A stretch of 27,732 bases of DNA from positions 1 to 27,732 of the forward strand of contig JAZNGX010000071.1 in assembly GCA_045576675.1 (NCBI GenBank). Reading direction: 5' to 3'. Of this stretch, positions 17,860 through 25,438 are shown one piece after another. The DNA comes from JAZNGX01 sp045576675. GTDB lineage: Bacteria; Bacillota; Clostridia; Monoglobales; Firm-18. Positions within the stretch are counted from its first letter, which is position 1. The number at the start of each line of letters is the position of its first letter. The notes beneath the pieces are model-generated. The model had not been told where the DNA came from. It made no database searches and saw only the letters and a list, made by a program, of their open reading frames with translations. Made by a program: the position numbers and the translations under genes.

Positions 17860-20277
17860 ATGAATAAGATTAGTTTAAATGGGCAATGGAATTTATATAA
17901 AAATGACGAATCAGGTTTTATAACTGCTACAGTACCTGGTTGTGTACACACAGACCTTATTAACAACGGACTGATTAAAAACATATTTTACAGAAACAAT
18001 GCCGATGATATTCAATGGATTGAAAACCAGAACTGGAAATACGAACGTATATTTACAGTTGATGCACTTGAAACAAGTGCAAAACTCATTTTTGAAGGAC
18101 TTGACGTATATTGCGATGTTTATTTGAATGATGTCCATCTCGGATACTGTGATGATATGTTTATACCATACAGCTTTGATGTTGACGACATTTTAAAACA
18201 AGGTGAAAACACAATTACTGTTTACTTTTATTCGCCGATTGAGAAAACAAAAGGCAAGCCTTCTCTTCCTGCTGCATTTACAAATGAACGTCTGCACACA
18301 AGACGAATTCAATGTACATACGGATGGGATTGGGTACAACGTTATGTAACCTTTGGTATCATAAAAGATTGCTACATACTTTTTGATAATGTTCAGCGTT
18401 GTGAAAAAGCTTATATTTACACAAAATCAATTGATGATTTTTCAGCACAGGTTTGTGTAGAAGCCGATTTTATAAACGTTACAGGAAAAACTGCAATATT
18501 TGAAATCAAACACGACGGCAAAGTTTTATACGAATATGAAGTATATGTTGACCAACCAACTGTAAAGTTTTATGTAGACATACAAAAACCTGCTATATGG
18601 CAGCTTGGCGTCGATAACAAGCTTTACACACTAACCTGCACAATAGAAAACGAAGTATTCACACAAAGCTTTGGTATAAGGACAGCAAAAATTCTTCAGC
18701 TTAAAGATGAAAAAGGCAGCAAGGCTTATGAGAAATGCATAAAGCTTCGTGCAACATCCAGTGGACAAGAATATGACAGAAACGAAGAATTCTCATCCTT
18801 TGAACTTGTTTTAAACGGAAAACGAGTAATGTGCAAAGGTGCAAACTGGGTTCCCTGTGAGCCGTTTGTATCAGAAGAATCAGATGAAAAAATAACAGAA
18901 ATATTAGAGCTTGCAAGAGCCGCAAACGTAAATATGATACGTATATGGGGTGGCGGTGTATTTGAAAAAGACCATTTCTACAACGAATGTGACAGACTTG
19001 GTATTTCTGTTACTCAGGACTTTTTAATGGCTTGCGGAAGCTATCCCGAAAAAGAAGCTTGGTTTATTGAGCATCTTTCAGCCGAAGCAAAATACGCGGC
19101 TTGTAAACTTCGCAACCATCCTTGCCTTGTATGGTGGAGTGGTGACAATGAAAATGCGATTTTAGGCTGTGACAGCGACATTGATTATCAGGGCAGACGC
19201 AGTGCATTAGAGGGTGTAGCACCGGTACTTGCAAAATATGATTATATGCGTCCGTTCTTACCATCAAGTCCTTATGGTGGCAAGCCTTATGCGTCAAAAA
19301 CAACGGGCACTACACACAATACTCAATTTATGGGTATGCATATATATCCATTTATGGATAAGGGTAATAAAAACAACTACAAGGAATTTTTCAAAGAATT
19401 TGATGCACGTTTTATTGCTGAAGAAGCGTGCTACGGTGCGGCAGCTATTGACACTTTACTTAAATTTATGACGGATGATGACATATATAACACCCTTGAT
19501 ATGTGGTACTTCCATTCAAAAACACATCCAGAACTTGAAAAAGAAGTAATGGATTACAATCTGTTATTGACAGAAGGCATACTTGGAAAATTTGAGGATA
19601 GTTCAGATAAATTATTCAAGTTGCATTACATTATGTACGAATGGATGAGAGTGACATTAGAGCGTGCAAGACGAAGCCGTGGCTTTTGTAATGGTATAAT
19701 TTACTGGATGTTAAATGATTGCTGGCCTGCAGCCGGAAGCTGGTCAATAATTGACTATTACAACAAGCCAAAATCAGGTTATTATTCATTTAAACGTTGT
19801 GCAGACGGTGTTACATTAAGCTTTGATAAGGAAGATGAAAATTTATATATCTACTTATGCAATGATACCGATGAAGCTGTAACAAAATCTATCGAATTAA
19901 AGCTTGTAGATTATGCTACAGGTAAAACATTAAAAGTATCAGAGGTAAGCATTACAGCGCCAGCCCAAAGCAGTGTGTCAGAATTGGCAAATGATGTTAA
20001 ACCAAACGATGTGACAATAGCGCTTGCCTTCAGTGATAACAAATATGCATTCTATAAAAACGGGGCATTGAATATCACAAAATGTGATAATCCTGAAATT
20101 ATTGAACAAACGGAAAGCAGTATCACATTAAAATCAAACGCATATACACACGTTGTTGCATTAAGCGGTGGTATTTTTGATGACAATTACTTCTTTATGC
20201 AAAAAGACGAGGTAAGAAAAATAAAAATCATAAGCAAAAACAAACAAATTGATATGATTAGCTATACACTTAAATAA
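17860..20277 (+). CDS. GH2 beta-mannosidase-like enzyme
   Basis: 805 residues, no signal peptide. ATG at 17860 follows CGGAG, 18 bp after the GH130 gene. It opens with the GH2 sugar-binding sandwich (LNGQWNLYKN, residues 6-15; VPGCVHTDL, 25-33, typical of beta-mannosidases). A central sandwich follows, then the barrel from about 310 with KGANWVPCEPF (326-336) and NMIRIWGGGVFE (358-369). WWSGDNEN carries the acid/base E431. FIAEEACYG (518-526) takes the place of the usual nucleophile motif SEFG, with E521 as the aligned residue. The last part (about 680-805) is beta-rich. It would remove non-reducing beta-mannosyl residues from intracellular oligosaccharides. Other beta-glycosides are possible given the unusual nucleophile surroundings. 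Confidence 0.87.
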   Translation: MNKISLNGQWNLYKNDESGFITATVPGCVHTDLINNGLIKNIFYRNNADDIQWIENQNWKYERIFTVDALETSAKLIFEGLDVYCDVYLNDVHLGYCDDMFIPYSFDVDDILKQGENTITVYFYSPIEKTKGKPSLPAAFTNERLHTRRIQCTYGWDWVQRYVTFGIIKDCYILFDNVQRCEKAYIYTKSIDDFSAQVCVEADFINVTGKTAIFEIKHDGKVLYEYEVYVDQPTVKFYVDIQKPAIWQLGVDNKLYTLTCTIENEVFTQSFGIRTAKILQLKDEKGSKAYEKCIKLRATSSGQEYDRNEEFSSFELVLNGKRVMCKGANWVPCEPFVSEESDEKITEILELARAANVNMIRIWGGGVFEKDHFYNECDRLGISVTQDFLMACGSYPEKEAWFIEHLSAEAKYAACKLRNHPCLVWWSGDNENAILGCDSDIDYQGRRSALEGVAPVLAKYDYMRPFLPSSPYGGKPYASKTTGTTHNTQFMGMHIYPFMDKGNKNNYKEFFKEFDARFIAEEACYGAAAIDTLLKFMTDDDIYNTLDMWYFHSKTHPELEKEVMDYNLLLTEGILGKFEDSSDKLFKLHYIMYEWMRVTLERARRSRGFCNGIIYWMLNDCWPAAGSWSIIDYYNKPKSGYYSFKRCADGVTLSFDKEDENLYIYLCNDTDEAVTKSIELKLVDYATGKTLKVSEVSITAPAQSSVSELANDVKPNDVTIALAFSDNKYAFYKNGALNITKCDNPEIIEQTESSITLKSNAYTHVVALSGGIFDDNYFFMQKDEVRKIKIISKNKQIDMISYTLK

Positions 20278-20305
20278 TATACAAAATTATCTTGTCTTAT
20301 TCAAT

Positions 20306-20406
20306 AGCTAAATTAAATTCGCCTTAAGCGTGCATAGCACATTTAGCTACCGCAGGTAATTTAGCTGAGCTTGTTCAATTTAGCTCGCCGATAGGCGAAT
20401 TTAGCT
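20306..20406. repeat. Modular small repeat: four ATTTAGCT copies alternating with short stems
   Basis: ATTTAGCT occurs at 20341, 20359, 20378 and 20399, and inverted (AGCTAAAT) at 20306. The three gaps are each self-complementary: TACC-GCA-GGTA (20348-20358), TGAGC-TT-GTTCA with one wobble pair (20366-20377), and TCGCC-GATA-GGCGA (20385-20398). The outer ends TAGCTAAATT...TTCGCC and GGCGAATTTAGCTA are also complementary. It sits just before the terminator of the enzyme operon. It may be a mobile or amplified intergenic repeat, or RNA structure at the 3' end of the transcript. Its function is unknown. Confidence 0.6.
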
Positions 20407-20450
20407 AAAAAAGAGATGATTTTACCGACAGTAAAAATCATCTCTTTTTT
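20407..20450. terminator. Strong stem-loop terminator after the enzyme operon
   Basis: AAAAAAGAGATGATTTTAC (20407-20425), loop CGACA, then GTAAAAATCATCTCTTTTTT (20431-20450): a long stem with one bulged base ending in six T. The A-run on the other side makes it work in both directions, which suits a boundary between the plus-strand enzyme operon and the minus-strand recombinase operon. Confidence 0.85.
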
Positions 20451-20460
20451 CTGTACGAGC

Positions 20461-20618
20461 GTGACGATTTTACTGTCACCGCTATTTTTACCAGTATTTA
20501 TGCGGTTTTGAAAGGTTTTACCCTTATCAGTACCAAAGCATAATTTATGTCTTTTTGTTTGTTTTATTGTATCATATTTTTAATTCTTTTACAAGTCTTT
20601 TATATAATTTTTTCTGTT
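20461..20618. other. Gene-free stretch with two further stem-loops; probable element junction
   Basis: Together with the repeat and terminator this makes 341 bases (20278-20618) without a gene. GTGAC(20461)...GTCAC(20479) and ACCGC(20478)...GCGGT(20506) form two adjacent, overlapping stems. From about 20540 the sequence is T-rich and unstructured up to the recombinase stop. A recombinase-type attachment site might lie here, since serine-recombinase genes usually sit next to the element end, but no matching second end is in the window and none can be defined. Confidence 0.3.
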
Positions 20619-22229
20619 TTACATATTGACGGTATAGACGTATTCTCCCGAACAGATTCGCATTTCATTTTTGGATACGATTTCGATTCTGTCGAACAGC
20701 ATTCTGATAGAGTCATCTTCGAGTCTGTCAATCTCTTCAGGCATCTCATCGATGGTCTTGAAGATTGTTTTCAGCTTTTCGTGGTCGGCAGATTCTATCT
20801 GTCTCCTTTTTTCGTATGCATCATTTTCGTGGCGGAGCCTTAACTGCTCGTCACGGATTTCCGAGAATATTTTGTCCATTTCCTCAATACTGATTTCGCC
20901 GTCTAAGTTTTTGGTAAGTGTTTGACTCAATCTTTCGTTAAGCTCATTTATCCTCGCAGTATTTTCGTTCAGCTTGTTCTGCACATTGTCACCCATTACC
21001 TCTGCGATAGCTCCCTTTAAGATTTCTTTTGCATATATGACATCCGTTACCATAGAGTTGGCAGCCTCGGTTACTGCGGAGATTAGAAATTCTTCCTTTA
21101 TGCTCGGCGAGTGTTTGCATTTTTTCGTGCCGTGTTCAAGCCTGCTCATACATCTCCACACATATTCCTTTTGCTTATCTCTTGTTACCCACATTGTTCG
21201 GCGATACTTGGTTCCGCATTCTCCGCAGACTATCATATTGTTGAACGGGTACTTGCCGCTATATTTGCCGTAGTCATTTTTATTCTCATTCTTTTTTATG
21301 CAACTTCTTCGGCTGAGTTCAATCTGTACTGCATCGAACACTTCACGGTCTATGATTGCAATATGATGATCTTTTATATAGAATTTTGGCAGTTCGCCTG
21401 TATTTTTCCTTGTCTTTTTGCTGATGGGATCGACTACATATGTTTTTTGTGTCAGTACATCTCCTGCATATTTTTCGTTTACAAGAATTCTTTTCACAGC
21501 TTCAGTTTTCCATACAGGTTTTCCTGATGGAGATGGTATTTTTTCTTCTATAAGGGAGTCGGCAATTTCTCTCATACTGAGTCCTCTCTGGAATCTTGCA
21601 AATATGACTTTTACCGCAGCTGCCTGTTCGGGGACTATGTATATGTTTTTTTCACCGTCCTGTCCGTATCCATATACTCGGTTGAAGTTAAAGCAAGCTT
21701 GTCCCTGACTGTATCTGGCGCGTTTTCCCATTTTTACATTCAGGCTTTGGCTTTCGCTTTCCTGTTGTGCAAAGGTACTGTACATTGACAACAGAAATTC
21801 GCTTGACACTTCAAGGGTGTTGAGGTTTTCTTTTTCAAATATTATGCCAATGCCCATGAGTTTTAGCTTTCTTACATATTCCAAGGTTACCGCTGTATTT
21901 CTTGAGAATCGGGATATTGATTTTGTGATTATTAAATCAATTTTGCCTTGTTCGCACATTTTCATCATCCTGCGGAACGCCGGTCTTTTTTCAGCAGAGG
22001 TTCCTGTAATACCATCGTCACCGAATATCTCTACTAAATCCCATTCATCCTTAGCTTCAATCATTGATGTGTAATGCTCAACCTGATTTTCGAAGCTATC
22101 ATGCTGTTCTTCTTCAGCAGTACTAACTCGGCAATATGCTCCAACATTCAATTTCTTTCTTCCCATTTTTGGTTCATACATTTTTTTCGTTGCCGGAATT
22201 AATGTTACATTAGGTGCTGACATTTTCAT
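20619..22229 (-). CDS. Large serine recombinase (third gene of the recombinase operon)
   Basis: 536 residues from ATG at 22229, which overlaps the upstream stop as ATGA. A second ATG at 22223 has better spacing from GAGAGGG and may be the true start (534 residues). The resolvase catalytic domain (about 27-170) has CRVS with nucleophile S36, DDGITGT (71-77) and SISRFSRNT (104-112). The Recombinase domain is at about 185-290. A zinc ribbon follows with C335, C338, C360 and C371. Then comes a coiled coil at about 390-470 (NELNERLSQTL...) and a short tail. Large serine recombinases integrate and excise mobile elements by a serine-linked strand exchange at short attachment sites. Full length and all key residues are intact. 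It likely acts with the two upstream paralogues. Confidence 0.93.
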   Translation of the reverse strand: MKMSAPNVTLIPATKKMYEPKMGRKKLNVGAYCRVSTAEEEQHDSFENQVEHYTSMIEAKDEWDLVEIFGDDGITGTSAEKRPAFRRMMKMCEQGKIDLIITKSISRFSRNTAVTLEYVRKLKLMGIGIIFEKENLNTLEVSSEFLLSMYSTFAQQESESQSLNVKMGKRARYSQGQACFNFNRVYGYGQDGEKNIYIVPEQAAAVKVIFARFQRGLSMREIADSLIEEKIPSPSGKPVWKTEAVKRILVNEKYAGDVLTQKTYVVDPISKKTRKNTGELPKFYIKDHHIAIIDREVFDAVQIELSRRSCIKKNENKNDYGKYSGKYPFNNMIVCGECGTKYRRTMWVTRDKQKEYVWRCMSRLEHGTKKCKHSPSIKEEFLISAVTEAANSMVTDVIYAKEILKGAIAEVMGDNVQNKLNENTARINELNERLSQTLTKNLDGEISIEEMDKIFSEIRDEQLRLRHENDAYEKRRQIESADHEKLKTIFKTIDEMPEEIDRLEDDSIRMLFDRIEIVSKNEMRICSGEYVYTVNM

Positions 22230-23089
22230 CCCTCTCTTTCTAAAATTTTCTCGTTTATTAGTTTTATTTGTAAGCCTTTTTCTCCGCCTATATAGAATTT
22301 TGATATTATTTTTTCCATGAGCGGAAGAGGGGCTTTTTCATTTATTCCATACTTGCAAAGCTCCTGCTTGATTTTTTCGGTGACCTTGCTCATATCGGTT
22401 TTGGTGTAGCTTTTGAATTTTAACCTTGCAAGCGTGTATATATCCTTTAGGATTTCATCCTTTTCTGTATTGTCATTTATGGTCTTGATATATATTTCAT
22501 TTGTAAGCTCATCGATATATTCATCACTTCGGCTTTGATTTTTAACCTCTGCATTTGCAAGTTCGATGTTGTCTATAAGGCGGTTTATAATTCCGTTTAT
22601 ATATTCATACAAGGTTTCTTCGTGAATTGATTTTGCCGGGCATATCGGATTTGAGCATTTGTAAGCCGTATATGCACCCTTGTCGTGACCTTGCCTCTGT
22701 CTTTTGATAGGAAATCCGCATTCAGGGCATTGGGCATGAGTTCGTATGAATTTATCATATTCCATCTTGTCGCTGTCTGCCTTTATATTCTTGGAGAGCC
22801 TTACACGGTTTGCCTTGTGATACTGCTTTTCGTCTATGATAGGCGGATATTCATCTGTGCCTGTATATTTTTCATTTTCTATCATCCGCTTAACCATATT
22901 TTTATTCCATTTTGCAGAATCCTTGTTGTAGTAAATCCCTGACATTTCAAATCTGTCGGCTATCGTCTTATAGGATTTTCCTGCTATGTACAATTCAAAG
23001 GCAGATTTCACAAGCAATGCCTCTTGATTTACAATAACGATTTCGGCATTTTGTATTTCGTAGCCGAAGGGTATGTATCTGTTAGCCAT
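22226..23089 (-). CDS. Recombinase-domain protein lacking the serine catalytic domain (middle gene)
   Basis: 287 residues. The protein begins directly at the Recombinase domain (PFGYE at 7-11, SYKTIADRF at 39-47, KNMVKRMIENEKYTGT at 63-78), followed by a zinc ribbon with C121, C124, C145 and C150 and a helical C-terminal part. The whole N-terminal resolvase domain with its serine is absent, and no remnant precedes the start. It is not a decayed fragment: it has its own ribosome site (GGAGGTG inside the last codons of the preceding gene), an intact frame, and a four-base overlap with the next gene. It should bind attachment-site DNA or its partners but cannot cut. It may be a DNA-binding subunit of a heteromeric recombinase complex; that is inference. 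Confidence 0.88.
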   Translation of the reverse strand: MANRYIPFGYEIQNAEIVIVNQEALLVKSAFELYIAGKSYKTIADRFEMSGIYYNKDSAKWNKNMVKRMIENEKYTGTDEYPPIIDEKQYHKANRVRLSKNIKADSDKMEYDKFIRTHAQCPECGFPIKRQRQGHDKGAYTAYKCSNPICPAKSIHEETLYEYINGIINRLIDNIELANAEVKNQSRSDEYIDELTNEIYIKTINDNTEKDEILKDIYTLARLKFKSYTKTDMSKVTEKIKQELCKYGINEKAPLPLMEKIISKFYIGGEKGLQIKLINEKILEREG

Positions 23090-23091
23090 TT

Positions 23092-24630
23092 TTAAAGCAC
23101 CTCCTGTTTTTCAATCTCAAGCTCAATTCCGTTCTTCAGCACGAAGGTGATTTCATTGTCTGTTATGTATAATTTCTGTATGTGCCTTTTGAAGCCTTCG
23201 GTATCGAAGGTGCAGATGGAATCATTTTTTTCAAGCTCCTTTACAAGTCCTTTTGTGTCAGTAACTATTTTGCTGTACCGATTCTCATGTAGGATTTTAT
23301 TCTTCCTTGCCTTTAGTTCCATCATTCTGCGGTCGCATTCATTTAATTCCTGCATATAGAATGACGGATCGGCAAGGTTATTATCCTTGAGCCTGTTTAT
23401 CATCATAACCCTTTCGGATACCTGTGCTATCTGTATGTTGAGTTCAGAGACGGCATCCTTTTCAGACTGATTGTTTTTCATTGCCTCAATCTGATTGATA
23501 AAGGGGATGAGTATGTGCTTGTAGTTTGCTTTCAGCCTGTTGTACATAAGGATGTATGCTTTTTTTATAAGTTCTTCTGTTGTAGGCTGGGCATTGCATT
23601 TTTCTATATTTACATCGTGAGTTCTGCAGGTCCAGACTCCGTCACCTTTATGCTTGTATGGTGTACCACAATTTTTGCAATATATCATTTTTGTAAATAT
23701 TCCGGTATTTCCATAGGTGGTATGAGTGAACTTTTTTTGCCTTTTTTCAAGGAGAGAGTTTGCCATATCAAAGATTTCTGCTGATACGATCGGCTCGTTT
23801 GCATTATGCAGATAATACATATCAAGCTCACCTGTGTTTTTGATTTTCTTGTATGGGAATCCGTCTGTGTATGACTTTTGCAAAAGTGCATCGCCTTTGT
23901 ATCGTACATTGCTTATGATGTAACTGATAGCAGAGGCTGACCATTTTTCTTTTCCGTTTTTATTGGGTATTCTTAATTCTGTCAGGCTCCTTGCAATTTC
24001 GGTTGTGCCTTTTCCTGCCATATATTCTGTGAATATTTTTCTTACCACCTCGGCTTGTTCTTCGTTGATGATAAGTTTTTTATCTTTGTAGCTGTAGCCA
24101 TAAGGAGCATTTACCTGAATGTAGGTTCCGTTTCGCATTTTGTTTCTTGTGCCGATTCTTACATTCAGTGCGATAGACTGTGACTCTTCCTGTGCAAGTG
24201 CCGAACTGACCTTTATCGCGGCTGCATCTGTCGGGGTGGCAGTGTTTAGTCCGCCATCCTCAAATTTTACTGCTACACCAAGCTTGTTAAGCTTTTCTAC
24301 GGCTCTTATGCAGTCAACGGTGTTTCTTGCAAATCTTGATATGGATTTTACAACGATTAAGTCAAGCTTGCCGTCCTCTGCATCCTGTATCATTCGGTTG
24401 AAGTCATCACGCTTGTCCTGTCTTGTGCCGGTAATGCCTTCGTCTGCATATATATCAACAAACTCCCACTCGGGATTGGATGTGATATATTTTGTGTAGT
24501 ACCTGACCTGATTGTGGAAGGAGTCTTCCTGCTCAAGAGAGTTTGAACTCACTCTGGCATAGGCACCGACACGAAGTCTTTGTTTTTCAGTTTTTCTTAA
24601 ATCGCTTTGTATTACAATTACATCTGCCAT
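23092..24630 (-). CDS. Large serine recombinase (first gene of the recombinase operon)
   Basis: 512 residues from ATG at 24630, which has AAAGGAG eight bases upstream. A TTG at 24651 would swallow that ribosome site and is rejected. The resolvase domain (about 19-165) has YARVS with nucleophile S28, DEGITGT (63-69), SISRFARNT (96-104) and ALAQEES. The Recombinase domain is at about 172-285 (PYGYSYKDKK...). The zinc ribbon has C318, C321, C335 and C345. A coiled-coil region at about 385-450 is followed by a beta-strand tail (ITDNEITFVLKNGIELEIE). Its last codons carry the ribosome site for the catalytic-domain-less gene two bases downstream. All three recombinases therefore form one transcript. 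Confidence 0.93.
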   Translation of the reverse strand: MADVIVIQSDLRKTEKQRLRVGAYARVSSNSLEQEDSFHNQVRYYTKYITSNPEWEFVDIYADEGITGTRQDKRDDFNRMIQDAEDGKLDLIVVKSISRFARNTVDCIRAVEKLNKLGVAVKFEDGGLNTATPTDAAAIKVSSALAQEESQSIALNVRIGTRNKMRNGTYIQVNAPYGYSYKDKKLIINEEQAEVVRKIFTEYMAGKGTTEIARSLTELRIPNKNGKEKWSASAISYIISNVRYKGDALLQKSYTDGFPYKKIKNTGELDMYYLHNANEPIVSAEIFDMANSLLEKRQKKFTHTTYGNTGIFTKMIYCKNCGTPYKHKGDGVWTCRTHDVNIEKCNAQPTTEELIKKAYILMYNRLKANYKHILIPFINQIEAMKNNQSEKDAVSELNIQIAQVSERVMMINRLKDNNLADPSFYMQELNECDRRMMELKARKNKILHENRYSKIVTDTKGLVKELEKNDSICTFDTEGFKRHIQKLYITDNEITFVLKNGIELEIEKQEVL

Positions 24631-24721
24631 AGCTTTGACTCCTTTCCTCAATTTTTCAACACAAACAATACCATAGAAGATTTAATATATCCAGACAAAT
24701 ATTACACAAAAGCACCGGGCA

Positions 24722-24877
24722 TTACGCTGAATTTTCATATACAGGTTTGTTGATTCCGCCGCTTGTCTTTTCAAGCAGGATTTCATGCTCACCTTTGGTG
24801 ATAAGCTTTAGATTTACAAGATGCAGAAGCATCCTTTCGGTCATTACTCTTTCAATTCTTTCGTTTGTCTTTTTCAT
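24722..24877 (-). CDS. Small 51-residue protein upstream of the recombinases
   Basis: ATG at 24877 with GCGAGGAA about eight bases upstream, ending at TAA 24724-24722. The sequence is MKKTNERIERVMTERMLLHL followed by VNLKLITKGEHEILLEK and a short tail. It is charged and probably two helices with a turn at LITKGEHE, loosely like the SHOCT-type helical motif, though I cannot confirm that. It is codirectional with the recombinases and 91 bp before them. Small charged proteins beside large serine recombinases are sometimes recombination directionality factors, so that is one option. No family was recognised with confidence. Confidence 0.65.
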   Translation of the reverse strand: MKKTNERIERVMTERMLLHLVNLKLITKGEHEILLEKTSGGINKPVYENSA

Positions 24878-25340
24878 AATCAATTCCTCGCTTTGTTTTT
24901 AAAGTTTTAAAAATATACCCTCACTCTTATATACAGCAGACTTTTTGCACGATTTTGAAACCTAAAATTAAAAATTCCTTTCACATATTGCATTTTGAAC
25001 TGCCATTTTTAACCCCTCTTATCTAAAAAAATTAAGCCTCTTCACATAATTGGATGAAAAACACCATTTTTTAAACCCCTTGCATGAAAAATTCCTCTTC
25101 ACTCTTATAATAAGGAGCAATTTTTTTGAATTTCACCAATAAAATTTTTTCGTTTTTAAAAGTCCTCTTATAAGTAACCACAAAAATCGGTGATTTCTTA
25201 ACCCCCGTTGGTAAAACTCTTTTATACCCCTTCACTTAATCGTAAGAAAATGCTGTTTTCTACAGGCTTTTTTCAAAAATGAATTTGGAGTTATCTTTTA
25301 TCGTCTGACTTTTATTTTCTAAAATCATTATATTGGGGAA
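24878..25340. repeat. Gene-free AT-rich stretch with six degenerate 57-70 bp direct repeats
   Basis: Units begin with CCTC/CCTT at 24919, 24977, 25037, 25094, 25164 and 25229 (spacing 58, 60, 57, 70, 65). The rough pattern is cCTcTTCACnnATAAt, a purine-rich ...gAAAA stretch, a T run, and often AACCCC. Units 2, 3, 5 and 6 show the CCCC-type boundary and units 1-4 and 6 show (T)TCAC. No open frame with a ribosome site was seen on either strand. The block separates the minus-strand recombinase transcript from the plus-strand gene at 25439. Clustered degenerate repeats like this could be protein-binding sites (recombinase accessory sites, an origin or transfer region). Copies are too different for a CRISPR array. 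Confidence 0.45.
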
Positions 25341-25369
25341 TTGACATCTTGACAATAGTTTTGTATAAT
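25341..25369 (+). promoter_or_regulatory. Consensus sigma-70-type promoter for the 510-residue protein gene
   Basis: TTGACA (25341-25346), 17-base spacer, TATAAT (25364-25369): both hexamers and the spacing match consensus exactly. Start of transcription near 25376, leader about 62 bases. A promoter this strong usually needs repression, and an inverted repeat covers the start point. Confidence 0.85.
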
Positions 25370-25374
25370 AATTA

Positions 25375-25423
25375 TTGGAGTTATGTAAATTCTCTAATTT
25401 TTACATATTTTTAGATTCTCCAA
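25375..25423 (+). promoter_or_regulatory. Nested inverted repeat at the transcription start / leader
   Basis: TTGGAG (25375-25380) pairs with CTCCAA (25418-25423), and inside it TATGTAAA (25382-25389) pairs exactly with TTTACATA (25400-25407) around a 10-base loop. It begins at the expected transcription start. It could be a repressor operator or a leader RNA hairpin near the ribosome site GAGGTG (about 25428-25433). Confidence 0.55.
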
Positions 25424-25438
25424 AATTGAGGTGCAATT

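Noticed and set aside
20451..20618. Defined attachment site of the integrative element
   Set aside because: Serine-recombinase sites have very short shared cores, the other end is not in the window, and no repeat pair could be matched, so no coordinates can be supported.
20547..20843. 98-residue plus-strand open frame
   Set aside because: Mostly antisense to the third recombinase, with no ribosome site and a composition expected of a shadow frame.
22226..23089. Pseudogene (decayed recombinase)
   Set aside because: The frame is intact, begins at a domain boundary, has its own ribosome site and is coupled to both neighbours, and no catalytic-domain remnant is present.
24631..24651. TTG start for the first recombinase
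   Set aside because: The stretch contains the AAAGGAG ribosome site of the ATG at 24630.
24919..25290. CRISPR-like repeat array
   Set aside because: Units differ at many positions and in spacing, there is no invariant repeat or unique spacer, and no cas gene is in the window.
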